Below are positions 9,767 through 20,737 of a stretch of DNA of 64,000 nt, one piece after another. The DNA is from Artemisia argyi (taxonomy: Eukaryota > Streptophyta > Magnoliopsida > Asterales > Asteraceae). Each line of letters begins with the position of its first letter. Within the stretch, counting starts at the first letter, position 1. The DNA is taken from positions 188,476,749 to 188,540,748 of the forward strand of contig CM060708.1 in assembly GCA_030686995.1 (NCBI GenBank), given 5' to 3'. The notes under the pieces are model-generated. The model was not told where the DNA came from. It searched no databases and worked only from the letters and a program-made list of their open reading frames with translations. Made by a program: the position numbers and the translations under genes.

Positions 9767-9987
9767 TGACGGCGTCAAGTGTTACTTGTGACGCCGTCAC
9801 CTCGCCGCCATATACTTCCTCGGACGGCCTTGATCTACTTATGACGGCCTATGTGACGCCGTCACCGACCACGGTATTTTATTCTTGCCACTTTGACGCC
9901 GTCATGAAGGCGTTTGACGCCGTCACCACCTACGGTCTTTTAATCTTCATGTCTGACGCCGTCAAGGTATTACTCTTGACGCCGTCA
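9767..9987. promoter_or_regulatory. TGACG(C/G)CGTCA palindrome cluster in A2 U3
   Basis: Seven full copies of TGACGCCGTCA or TGACGGCGTCA, plus a half copy (ATGACGGCC), lie on the U3 side of the minus-strand TATATATA at 9747-9754. Each word is two TGACG half-sites facing each other around one base, resembling bZIP (TGA/CREB-type) sites. A promoter or enhancer role is inferred. Confidence 0.55.
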
Positions 9988-10194
9988 CCTTGTATCTTTA
10001 GCATGGAAATTTGGTACTTTGCCGTTTTCTTCACTTTTATGCTCCAAAAACGTCCAAAATGGCTTCTTTTCCAGAATTCACTCTCCAAACACCTAAAATC
10101 ACAAAAGGAACGATTTAGGGCAATATTTGATCAAATAAATTCGGATTCGGGCTTAAATGACCCCCTAAAAAACGGATCATTTTTCGCCTCATCA

Positions 10195-10744
10195 TATACC
10201 CTTACACTTGAGATTTGCTTGTCCTCAAGCAAATGTGCTTTTATTCTATTCGAAAGACAAGTTAGGGGTCATTTAACACTAATATAAAAGTAATTACAAC
10301 AAATAATCATTCCACTAAAGACCAATAGACAAGCACGGAGGTCATACACAAGCACCTCACAAATAGTGTTTAGATACTCACATCTCTCGGGTGTAATAAA
10401 GTAATATAACATTATGGAAATGGAAGATATCTCTCACTACCTGTCATAGCAAAATAGATTACCATAGGCTTGGGAAAGGATCAAACCTCCACCACATGGC
10501 GTAAGCACCTAGGATAAACTATCAAAGAGGTCTTTTAAAGGGTTGTAACGTTAGGTATAGGGATATGAATTACACGGTTTTGTTGGATAAAGGAAATTTT
10601 ACTGGTGGCGAGTTAACAATCTTGGTCAATTACATGTACAAGATGGCGTTGCTAAGCCAAGACTAGACTCGACTTAAGCTAATAAATCAAAAATAACAAA
10701 AACATAAAATAAACATTGAATGAAATGGGATGGTAGTCCGTATG

Positions 10745-10775
<31 letters not shown>

Positions 10776-12600
10776 ATTTTATTTTATTTTTTTATTTTAT
10801 TTATTTATTTTTTTTTTGCATACACTCTTACCCTACCATCCAAAATAATAAATCATAGGGGTATGAACGTTCCCCTTACACTTGAATCTTTACATACTTT
10901 ACAATTAACTAATCTAATGACTCGAATTAAGAAAATCAAAACACTTGGAGCACTTTTAAAATTAACGTACATATGGGGGTAATATATTATGTTTTTCCCC
11001 ATTACTCCATAAAATAAGTACTTACCCATGAGTCTCAATAATCCCAAAACAATATGTACAATGATATGACTCGACTTAGCAACCATGTAATCAATTAGAA
11101 AGTTAACTTAGGGTTTAACAAATAACAATAATGCACTAAAAATGAGCGCATACACGGAAGACTAAGGCGATTTGGGTGTACATTTAAGTGGGGTGTAACA
11201 AATTCTTCCTTTAAGTAAAATGCTTAAAGTTAGAAACGAAAAGATAGGCTCGGAGGGGTGTACTAGGGGTTTCGTGTACTAAAAATGAGTACAACGCAAA
11301 GGGTGTGGGAAAAATTAGTTGACTTAACTAGCCAAGTAATATGACTTAAATGGTCAAGTAATTATAATACGGGTTTAACACAAGGGTGATCCTAATGCCT
11401 CTTATCATGTAGTAAATCCTACCACACGAATGTAGTCTCACTCGCGGTCTCGGGATGCATCACTATCGCAAGTTCTAGAATCTAAATGCTACCGGTACAC
11501 TCATAAGCACTAATAATAAATGCTTTTCCTATCAAATCTAAAGGCGAACCTCACATTTTTGGGTGGAAAATTTTTCTGAATATACGGTTATGTGCTAGTC
11601 ATACAATCTCCTATCCATGAGACGCTTGCTATGGCTAAAGTTTCAATCCTAAATGTTGTAAAAAATTTTAAATTTGGCGCTAAAATTACACTAACAAGTA
11701 TTTCTCATAGTTTTATTACACATCTACTATCAAACAAAACAAACTCAAGCGAAAGTGCATATGTAAGGTATCATCTTTTTACCCTCCCCTTACACTTAGG
11801 ATGAACATTGTCCCCAATGTTCAAGTAAAGAATGTAAAAGTTAAGAGGTAAAGAGAATGAAATCAAATACTCCCCTGATTCGCTCGGTATGGATTATAGG
11901 TTGGCCAGGTTAAATCTTCCTCCAAGAAAATGAACAATCAAAGCTTCCCTTCCAGAATATAAATCATCTTCTTGTCATAAATAACCTGTAAATCCTGACA
12001 ACAATAGACAAGGCAACCTCGCGTAAAATCGGCGGCATCCTATATAAGTTACTAAATCCTAGAAAGCAAAGTAAGATATAATGCTTGTGGAATGAAGTTT
12101 GCAGATTTCCTGGAGATTATAAAACTTAATAATTCACAAAAACCATAAGACTCCGTTAGAAAAACAAAACCGGTAAAATTTCCAGATTTTAACTCCTGAC
12201 GCCGTCAAGAGCAATACTCTGACGCCGTCAGAATGGACCTGCAGAAATTCTTATGTTAAGTTTCCGAAAAATTTCTGGAAAAACTTTGTCCTACTTCCTG
12301 GAAAGTCTTGCAAAACTTCATTATGACTCAATACAAGCATTTGACTCTAACAAATACGAATATACATGTTCATTAAATATTGTGGAGAATCATGATCGGT
12401 TTGTTTCTTAAAAACATATTTGGGGTTTCCCCTTACACTTATCTTTTGCAAAAATACCTTTAGGTTGAAGTTAAGACTAGGCCAAACAACATAATAAAGT
12501 ATTTCCACATTTTAGTTGAGAAACATGATTAACCAACAATAAAAATAAAACATGCATACGGAAACAAATAACAATCAAACAAATAAAATCACACAAAACA
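10195..12600 (-). other. A2 conserved 3' non-coding region
   Basis: Homologous to 3206-5582. No coding sequence is supported. Hairpins lie at 10213-10234 and 11803-11822. AAGTGTAAGGG-type motifs (minus strand) lie near 10199, 10872, 11786 and 12429. Two TGACGCCGTCA words lie near 12198 and 12220. A T-rich low-complexity tract spans 10745-10818. Confidence 0.6.
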
Positions 12601-12624
12601 TGGGTTGCCTCCCAAGAAGCGCTT
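12601..12624 (-). other. conserved post-ORF hairpin motif (A2)
   Basis: Minus-strand AAGCGCTT followed by TTGGGAGGCAACCCA, ~45 bp after the gag-protease stop. Equivalent to 5583-5606. Confidence 0.6.
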
Positions 12625-12669
12625 TTCTTTATTTACGAGTCTTGTAGCTAGACTCAAAGTCATGGGTTA

Positions 12670-15201
12670 CTACGTGATTCCGGTGAGTTCCTCGTTGAGG
12701 ACATCTTTGGGATCAAACTTAGGTTTCAACTTTCTATCGGTTTTCTTAGTATGGTATGACCTTTCAAACTTTTCTCCATCCGGATCATACAAGGTCATTC
12801 TAATACGCCATGACCCGTCACCTTCTTTAGGTGGCTTATCCCACCTCCATTTACACTTATCTCCCTCTCTTTTCCATTTATTCCTTTCTATGTTGATGGG
12901 CATTACGCTTAATAACTCAATCATCTTCCTAAAGACTAAGGGGCCCTCAAAGGGGTCTAGCTCCTCATCTCTAGCTATAAGTTGTTCTACCGAATGGGTC
13001 TTTTCAACAAAGTCCTTCTCTAGATAGAATGGGCATTGAGGTCCTATAAAGTTCCTTTCTATCCAAGGCCCATATCTAGATGGTCTCCTATTCATCTCTA
13101 CCCAATACGGTGTTGGTTCCTCATCACAATCATAACTATGCTTCTTAACATCATACACCGACCAAGTATCGCCTTCACCTACCGTTATCTTTGATTCCTT
13201 GCAATCTATCATGGCACTAGCGGTTGCTAAAAATCCTCTTCCTACCAATAATGGGCATGTAGTGTCACTAACCATGTCTAGGACGTGAAAATCCGCTAAA
13301 ATAGTTAACTTCCCTACGTGAACAACTACATCCTTAATCATTCCAACCGGGTGTGCAATACTTCCATCCGCTAGACCTATCAATACCTCCGTTTCCTCTA
13401 ACTTTCCTAGCTTAAGAGTGGTGAATAAGGATAAGGGAATCAAGTTGAGGCTTGACCCTAAATCAGCTAATGTGTCGAAAGCTTCGGATCTTCCTATCTT
13501 ACAAGGCAAAACAAATATACCCGGGTCATCAAGCTTTTTAGGTAACTTATTTTGAACGAAGGCGGTTCCATTTTTGCCTAGCTTACACTTCTCATATTTT
13601 TCTAGGAGGGCACCATAGTAGGGAGCACGCGCTAAGACATCAATGACGGGGCGTTCTAGGTGAAGTTCTTTGAATTCATCGTCAAGGTCTTGCGTAAGAG
13701 GTGTTTCAACAATGCTTTTGACCGGTTCTATAGTGGGTGTTTTATTTGATTGGTCCTTTTGGGGAACTTGGTTTTGTTTGAAACACGTGCTCGTTGATTT
13801 GACCGAATAGTATTGTGGACACGAAGCGGTTGACGAAATGGATGATATGGAATTAACGGTTAGTTTCGGATTCTTGATCGTGTCACTTGGGAGTGCTCCC
13901 ATTTCTCGGTCATTGAGAACTTTCAACAATGTGTCAATTCTAGTGGTCATCTCGCTTTGCTTTTGTTTGAAATCGGCTTCAAACTTGGATATGCGAGCTT
14001 CTTGAGATGCCATGAATTTCGACATCAATCCTTCAAGATTGTTGGTACTACCATAGTTGTTAGAAGGATTTTTGTTGAAGGTACGGTTGGATGGTGGACC
14101 GTTTGATTGGTAACGATTAGGCGGATTGGAAGAATTGGGTTGATTTTGCTTCCACCTAAGGTTTGGGTGATTTTTCCATGAGGGGTTGTATGAATCACCG
14201 TATGTGTTTGGCTCGGGCTTGAAAGTGTACCACTTATCTCCCGCTTCGTCGGTACGCGTGGATGCGTAGTCCGCAAAAGCTGTTCCGGGGAGTTCCACAC
14301 AATCACGAGTGTCATGGGGACCACTACATAATTCGCATGAAGAAGTGATTTTGTTCACTTGGCTTGAATGTTTCGGAGCTTCGTAAGATTTCATGAGAAA
14401 CTTGACTTGGTCCTCAAGTTCCATGATCCTACGGTCGGGAGTGCTTGAATTGTTCGAAGGCAAAGATATTGCCTTGACCGTTTTGTTCAAATCACGGGGA
14501 TCATTCCAACTTTCATTGTAATAGAGAGCAAGATCTTCTATGAGTTCCCATGATTGTTCCGCACTGAGATCACGTAGCTTACCACCGGCCGATTGGTCAA
14601 TGGTTCGCCTCGTGGAGATGTCGATATGGTCATAGAAGATTTGGACTTGGAGCCAAAGATCTATGCCATGATGAGGGACGTTTTGGAGTAAGTCTTTGAA
14701 ACGAGTCCATGCTTCATAAAGAGATTCATTTTGACGTTGTTGGAACATCAAGATGTCATTCCTAAGCTTAGTAGTTCTCCCCGGTGGGAAAAATTGAGCA
14801 AGGAAACGAGTGGTGAGATCATCCCATGTGGTAATGGATCCCGCGGGTAAACGCTCAAGCCATTGACTAGCTTGATCCCGTAGAGAGAATTGGAATAGGC
14901 GTAAACGGGTAGTCTCTCTAGTTTCAACACCTAGGTCTATGGAATCTACGATTTTGAGGAAGTCCTTAAGGTGTTGGTTTGGATCTTCGGAACGAAGTCC
15001 ATGGAATACACATCCGCTTTGCACCAACCGGATGGTGTCGGATCGCAAGGGGGTCACATTGTCTCCGGTGAGCTCAATGGTGTTTCGGTAGCCTTGGTGG
15101 CTAGGTCGGGAATACTCTCCTAAGGTTCGGGGCCTAAGGGGTTCTAATGGTGGGTTTTATTGTGGTGGGATGATGGGTTCAAAGATGTTACCACCTTCCA
15201 T
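12670..15201 (-). CDS. gag-pro: A2 Gag-protease polyprotein with C-terminal extension
   Basis: The frame starts at ATG 15201 (MEGGNIFEP), as in A4 at 32031. An in-frame TAA at 15157-15159 (codon 15; CAA in A4) separates a 14-codon leader from ~795 open codons. The order is: retrotransposon gag core (SDTIRLVQSGCVFHGLRSED, FSLRDQASQWLERLPAGSIT, LAQFFPPGRTTKL); zinc knuckle CELCSGPHDTRDC near residue 290 (CX2CX3HX4C, one short of canonical); Asn/Pro-rich linker; coiled coil; and an aspartic protease with LADLGSSLNLIPLSLF near residue 575, the D-L-G variant usual in Athila/Tat. About 150 residues follow the protease (YGPWIERNFIGPQCPFY, KWRWDKPPKEGDGSWRIRM) and match no RT. In plant annotation this gag is often mislabelled MAK10-like (from memory). 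It would build particles and process Gag, but cannot copy or integrate the element. Confidence 0.8.
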
Positions 15202-15350
15202 GATGTCGGATGGTAAAGAGTTACGAACAAAGGCACGAAGAAATAAGATAGACTAAAGAAGACCTAAAAATAAAAAATAAAAATCTTACTAGAAAGGAAT
15301 CTAGCAAGTATACCTAATAAAAAGAAATCCTAACCTAGACAATAACTATT

Positions 15351-15368
15351 CCCCGGGCTGCGGCGCCA
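15351..15368 (-). other. A2 primer-binding site, tRNA-Asp-like
   Basis: Minus-strand TGGCGCCGCAGCCCGGGG, six bases from the LTR end, identical to the A1 and A4 sites. Confidence 0.7.
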
Positions 15369-15454
15369 AAAACTTGATGCGTGGGAATCGTACCTTGCTT
15401 TACCTCTCAAGGGATCTCGAGAAGCTTACAACCCCCACCAGGCAGTGTACCTGA

Positions 15455-15482
15455 TCGTTGTAGTATAGTATAGTGACAAGTA
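15455..15482 (+). other. tRNA-Asp 5'-half-like segment in the A2 right LTR
   Basis: Same sequence as the other LTR copies, about 90-130 bp from the PBS on the RNA. Confidence 0.65.
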
Positions 15483-16357
15483 CCGGGGGATTGATCGTTC
15501 AGCTTAGGAATAGTGTCGCTAGGATTAGAAAACCTAATTAATAGTTCTAAAGGTGAGAGATGATTATTTTTGTATTTTTATATTTTTATAAAAGCAAGTA
15601 AAATCTCGGGTTTTGGAAGAGTGGGCGGAATTAGTTGCTATTCAACTAACCCAAAACTAAGATGCAATCAAAATAAAATACTAAAAAATGAAAATAAACT
15701 AATTATACTAAGGTTGTGAGCAGTAATTGGAGAAATTGTGTTTACTTAGACTTCACTACTCCCTAGATATCTTTTACACGTTAATTACTTGTTACACTTG
15801 TATGGATGACGGATTGTATTCCTTAATACCATTCGTGGGGTGGCATACATAACTCCCCAACTCTATGAGCTCTTATCTCCTCCTACACCATGACCCAGCA
15901 CAACTATAGGGATTGTAAACAGTGGCTCATGCATTAAATACAACCAATAAAAACCTAGTACGCCTCGGTTCATGTTTCTTAAGACGTTCAAGCATGTTAC
16001 CATTTGGAGATCTGCCAGTTTTCTTAAGCCTAACATATAATATCATTCATCCAAAACAAGAATAGACAAGTAATCAACACATAATCAACATCTAGGTTTC
16101 ATTAGATCTAAGCAAACACAAAAGAGATCTAGCCTAGCATAGTAGAATTGAGACAAGAACAAGATATAAACAACCAACACATAGACATATTGATTGAATT
16201 GGAAGAACACTTATCTCAATTACAATGCAAGGTCTCAAGGGTTTGGAACCCTTGAAAAACCTGTAAAAGATACACCAAATTCGTCTTTAGGGTTTCACCA
16301 AAACTTCTCTCTTTTTTTAATGAAAAAACTAGAAAACTATATATAGGAAAAGTAGGC

Positions 16358-16578
16358 TGACGGCGTCAAGAGTTACTTGTGACGCCGTCACCTCGCCGCC
16401 ATATACTTCCTCGGACGGCCTTGATCTACTTATGACGGCCTATGTGACGCCGTCACCGACCACGGTATTTTATTCTTGCCACTTTGACGCCGTCATGAAG
16501 GCGTTTGACGCCGTCACCACCTACGGTCTTTTAATCTTCATGTCTGACGCCGTCAAGGTATTACTCTTGACGCCGTCA
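16358..16578. promoter_or_regulatory. TGACG(C/G)CGTCA palindrome cluster, A2 5' LTR
   Basis: Seven full words and a half word, as in the other A2 LTR, upstream of the TATATATA box at 16338-16345 in the transcribed LTR. Confidence 0.55.
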
Positions 16579-16789
16579 CCTTGTATCTTCAGCATGGAAA
16601 TTTGGTACTTTGCCGTTTTCTTCACATTTATGCTCCAAAAACGTCCAAAATGGCTTCTTTTCCAGAATTCACTCTCCAAACACCTAAAATCACAAAAGGA
16701 ACGATTTAGGGCAATATTTGATCAAATAAATTCGGATTCGGGCTTAAATGACCCCCTAAAAACGGATCATTTTTCGCCTCATCAGGGAG

Positions 16790-17390
16790 CTCAATGTGTT
16801 AATTTTTTTTTCTTTTTTTTTTTTTTTTTTGAAATTTAGGGTTTAATCGGGTTTAGTTATTGTTTGAGTGTTATGTGTTTAATGTAACCAAGTGTGTGCT
16901 CAATACTCTAACTTGCTTTTTATAGTAGGTAAGTTGTTTGACTTTAATTAGTCAAAGTAATTGAATGACACATTCAATGCTTGTTCAACAGATGGTTGAA
17001 AGTCAAATTAATTGCTAGATACACTTTGTATTTTTTTTAAAGGCACACAGAGATAACATATTACAATGTGACACTGTAGTATTGATCCACTAAATTCTTT
17101 TGTGTTGAGTACTTCTACATTGATAGATTGTGTAGGTCATCTTGTTTGACCAAGTTGAGAAGCATTGACTTGTTTACTCTTTGAATGTAGCAGTACCTAC
17201 TTTAATTCTACCAGTATCATTTTGTTTCAGCAGTACCTTCTTTAATGTATGGTGACATTTAAGTTGAAGCTCATAACAGTTATTATACACAAATGAAGGA
17301 AATGATAAAATTGATTTCATTTCATTAAACTGAAACAGATTACACAAGATATTGAAACAAAACAAACATATAACCATTTTTTTTGTTTTC
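16790..17390. other. MULE interior without a supported gene
   Basis: AT-rich, with a T tract near 16803-16830. A minus-strand TATAAAA near 16917-16925 could serve a transcript heading toward the 1400-1812 fragment. The part near 17160-17390 is likely the 3' UTR of the HROB-like gene. Confidence 0.4.
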
Positions 17391-18371
17391 TTACACAAGC
17401 AAGCCCCAAAGCAGGTTATACTCCTCTTCTTCTTGTTGCAGCCTCTCTTGGTTAGCCTTTGCAAAAGCTGCTTCTTCTTCTAATGCAAGGTTTAATGCTT
17501 CTTCATCTAAACTCTGCTGAATTTCATCATCAACAACATTTCCAACTACCTGCATCTCAAATTCTGCCTTTTCTTCTTCTTCCATCAGTTTCATTATTTC
17601 TTCTTCCTCTAAAATTCCACTACAACCAGGAAGCGTATCTTTTTTGAATACCTTAACTAAGTTTTTCCTGGTAATGTTAAGATAATGGCCTGATTTTGGT
17701 GAAAACACTGAAACATTATGAAGAATCAAATCAGCTCCTACAGTAATATCCTTTCCATTACCCCGCTCATTAATGATTTTATGATGTATTGTACCAGATA
17801 TTTCACCTGAGAGATCTTTGACAGTAACTGTAAGATCTCCAAGCACATTTGGGGTACACAACTTTATTATAGCAACAACTTGTTCAACTTTCCCCTTATT
17901 GATAAAGCTTCTGATATCACCTAAACATCCAATCACAACCCCCCCCCCCCCATTAGCATTTACATAGTCCACGGCGCTAAGCCATGGCCCACGTGTAAAA
18001 TCCTCATCCTCACCCACGTCTTCAACAACTTTCCTCATATACTCCTGTGTGGAAATTATAGGCACGTCTCCTCCTAGCCGAGTTTCCTCTATTTTACGTA
18101 GCTTCGCCCTTTGATAGACACCCACAGGACCCGGTATGATCCTACCAGGATGTTGGCCATAAATTTCATCATTCTGGTGACCTGATGAAGCACGGGGTGA
18201 GTTACTCTTGTTGTTGTCGGTTCAAAGGTCGGTTCTGGAACTTCCTCACTTTCTTCTTCAGCCTCTTCTAGTTGTTGAAGTATTGAAGCTTTTTCTTCAA
18301 TGTCATTTGTTTACATTTGTTGCATTCCTGGTTTCATTCTCTTGGACGTTAATTGTTGATGTTGATGCCAT
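17391..18371 (-). CDS. HROB-like OB-fold protein carried by the MULE
   Basis: The main open stretch runs from ~18180 to 17391. After a PGPVG motif come RLGGDVPIISTQEYM, EDFTRGPWLSAVDYV and an OB-fold-like block with DLTVTVKDLSGEISGTIHHK and LILHNVSVFSPKSGHYLNIT...NLVKVF, then an acidic helical C-terminus rich in Glu. The order GPWL, then a fold containing VxDxSGExxGTxH, then VFSPxxxxYLN and NLV is that of the OB domain of HROB (C17orf53/MCM8IP), the partner of the MCM8-MCM9 helicase in recombination repair. Upstream, ATG 18371 starts MASTSTINVQENE but needs two shifts of frame to join the OB domain (near 18303 and 18205-18220). The N-terminus is therefore damaged or spliced. A 13-C tract at 17939-17951 encodes part of a Gly run. 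Whether the protein works in repair or for the element is unknown. Confidence 0.65.
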
Positions 18372-19190
18372 TTTTTTGATATTGTATAGATGTAAGTTGT
18401 TTTGAATGAGTTTGTTGTTTACAAATGTTCCAATTTATAACCATTGCGTAAGGCAACTGAATGGTTTTTTTTGCTTTGGAAAAGACACACGTCTTAGTAA
18501 TTTATTGTTGAACGTTGTATACTACTAGTTTTGATAATGCAAATGGAACGTAGGTTGAACAGACATTTATTACACATTTGATATCCTACCAGTACTAAAT
18601 ACACCCACCAGTACCAATTTTTTTTCTCAACAGTATCAGCCCAAATTGTTTGAGACAATGTGTTTTGAACTTTTTCTTGTTATGCTTACTTGAAATCACA
18701 TATTTTCTATGTGTTGACTAATTCAATTGCATTTCCAAACTAAGTTGTTTGAATGTGTAATTTTATAACATCAAAAGGTATTGCCCATGCCTTTAACTGA
18801 CTTTTACAAGTCAACTTACAATCAACACTCAAATAACAAAATCTTATATAACTAGACTTATAATCCTTACTACGACCAACAAACAAAAGTCAAATGTTTA
18901 AAAGATAGAAAACCTGCATAGTTACTAATACTAGATGAGTATGTTACTCTTTACAACCAAACAGTTGGAGCATTTCCAAATATAACTGAATGTCAAAAAA
19001 TTTGGAGCATTTCTAACTATAATTGAATGTACAATATAGCAGCAAAAGTAATTGTTTATAAACATATAATTAGAACAACCCATACATCAAGTCAACTTCA
19101 AAACCATAAAACACCCGGAGTATCTTGAGCTCTTAAACCAACTACGACTCCAGTCATAGGTGGTGGCCTCTTGCCTATTGGAGCTAATGT
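18372..19190. other. intergenic MULE sequence
   Basis: AT-rich sequence between the HROB-like and AT-hook genes, both minus strand. It presumably contains the promoter of the former and the 3' UTR of the latter. No other feature seen. Confidence 0.4.
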
Positions 19191-20585
19191 TCATGGAGGA
19201 GCTTGTGATGGACCTATTTTCTTTTGACCACCTGTTTTTGAAGAAGAAGGAGGTCTGCCTCTGGGTCTTTTGGGAGCTGGTGCAGCAGTTGAAGTGGAAG
19301 CTTTGCCTCTTGGACCTGAAGTTGATGGAGCTTTTTTCTTTTGACCACCTGTTTTTGAAGATGAAGGAGGTCTGCCTCTGGGTCTTTTGGGAGCAGGTGC
19401 AGCAGTTGAAATGGAAGCTCTGCCTCTTTTGTGAGTATTGGAAGGTCTGGATATCTTTGGAACATCTTCAGCAATTGAAGTTGAAGCAGCTTGACCTTTC
19501 AGAGCTGTGGATCTCTTTGAAGTGGAAGGCATGGATATTATTGGAGTAGGTTCATCCTCTTCAGTTGACACACTAATCACCTCATTTGCAACATCCTTTG
19601 CAGTACAAAATTCCTCTTCACTGGATACTTCCTTTTCACTTGGAACACCCTTCATTGCCCTTCGAGTAGCACTGATACTCAAGGTTTAGCATCCTCTTTT
19701 CAATCCATTGTTGATTCCTTTCAAGGTGTTCAATCCTCTTATCAACGGAAGCCACTTCTTGACTGGATTTTTCACTCTCAAATCCGTAATCTCCTCGGTA
19801 AAAGTACACCTCCTTAATTGGTTCCATCCTTTTCTCAAGGATGGAAATCTTCTTCTCAAGGTTTTGAAGCCTACTGTCATAAACCTTATCCTGATGCTCA
19901 TCTGAAACATAATAGGTTAACACAGGTTAGATTTAATACATATATCCAACCAATATGCTAACTCTGTTTTTTAGACATTCAAACACCCCTAAAGGGCTAC
20001 ACTAGACAATGGGCACTCATTAGGTCAAATACAAAGCCCCTTAATTGCTAAAGTGAAACAGCATTTGCACTTTGAGTAATGCAGTTTGACTTGCTAAAGT
20101 CAATCTGAATAAACACTTAGGTAAATCATAAACTTACCTAAAGAGCATTCATTAGAGCCACAACAAAAGGGCAAATGAACATCAAAATGGTGTAAACACA
20201 TTCTCAAGTTTGGCCATTTTAAATAAATACCAAAATGCATACCTTTCTTCTCCTCTGCTAGCTTTCCCTCCATGGGTTTTGAGGTCTGACCCAACACAGC
20301 TTGAATGGTAGGAAATTCCTTACTAGGTCCTTTTTTGAGAACTGTCAAAATAAGATGGAGCAGATAATCAAAAAAAGGTCAACTCAAATCATTTACTCTA
20401 AATTTAACTATAAACAATAACAATGCAACAATGTGCTAACCTTCCACCATAACATAGTTCCATAAGGTGTCCAACATTTCATCAAACACCTCATCTCCTG
20501 GCTTCCAGCTATCCTTATAGGTTTCATAAAGATAATCTTTCATGTCTTCAGTTAACGTAACTTTGCTCCAATCTTTGTCGGCCAT
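19191..20585 (-). CDS. spliced MULE gene: short N-terminal domain, coiled coil, twin AT-hooks
   Basis: A phase-consistent three-exon model is visible. Exon 1 is 20585-20441 (MADKDWSKVTLTEDMKDYLY..., donor G|GTTAGC). Exon 2 is 20341-20243 (acceptor TTGACAG, donor AAAG|GTATGC). Exon 3 starts at 19901 (acceptor GTTTCAG) with a charged coiled coil (LQNLEKKISILEKRMEPIKE, IEHLERNQQWIEKRM). The coiled-coil frame stops at 19636. An overlapping frame from ~19682 to 19191 continues with a Ser/Thr/Pro-rich tail carrying two KRPRGRPP AT-hooks, each followed by SSSKTGGQKK. Joining them needs a one-base shift or an unseen splice. AT-hooks bind AT-rich minor groove, so a nuclear DNA-binding role is likely. 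Family not recognised. The start is ~150 bp inside the right TIR, with ATATAAAA near 20710 as a possible TATA box. Confidence 0.55.
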
Positions 20586-20737
20586 TGCAAGAATCAGGCA
20601 GTGTATGAGATTGTTTGTGTGTGACAATGATAGGGTTGCGAAGTAAGAGGAGGAAGATGATCGGGTTTGTACAGTAACAAGTGAAACAATAGGGTTGTAA
20701 TAGCCGTTTTATATTCAGGGACCAAGCCTTCGTTTAG

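Larger units (their letters stand above)
8784..10194 (-). repeat. A2 LTR (3' LTR relative to coding)
   Basis: TGATGCGTGG...CCTCATCA. It holds the tRNA-Asp-like segment (8864-8891), a TATATATA box (9747-9754) and seven full TGACG(C/G)CGTCA words within 9767-9987. Confidence 0.9.
8784..16784 (-). mobile_element. A2: non-autonomous gag-protease LTR retrotransposon (family A)
   Basis: LTRs at 8784-10194 and 15375-16784 are bounded by a perfect GGGAG TSD (8779-8783 and 16785-16789). The PBS at 15351-15368 is tRNA-Asp-like. The only coding region is a gag plus aspartic protease (12670-15201, minus), with no RT or integrase. The LTRs differ at only a handful of positions by eye, so this copy moved recently and must have used enzymes supplied in trans. 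Confidence 0.9.
15375..16784 (-). repeat. A2 LTR (5' LTR relative to coding)
   Basis: TGATGCGTGG...CCTCATCA. Contains the tRNA-Asp-like segment (15455-15482), TATATATA (16338-16345) and the palindrome cluster (16358-16578). Confidence 0.9.

Noticed and set aside
9841..10287. Plus-strand frame of ~150 codons across the A2 LTR end (and 16432-16839)
   Set aside because: Built from TGACGCCGTCA words and LTR/non-coding sequence, crosses the LTR boundary and lies antisense to transcription.
12605..13027. Plus-strand frame opposite A2 gag-protease
   Set aside because: Antisense shadow of the C-terminal extension; Ser/Leu-rich composition without domains. The same applies to shorter frames at 14025-14324 and 14748-14930.
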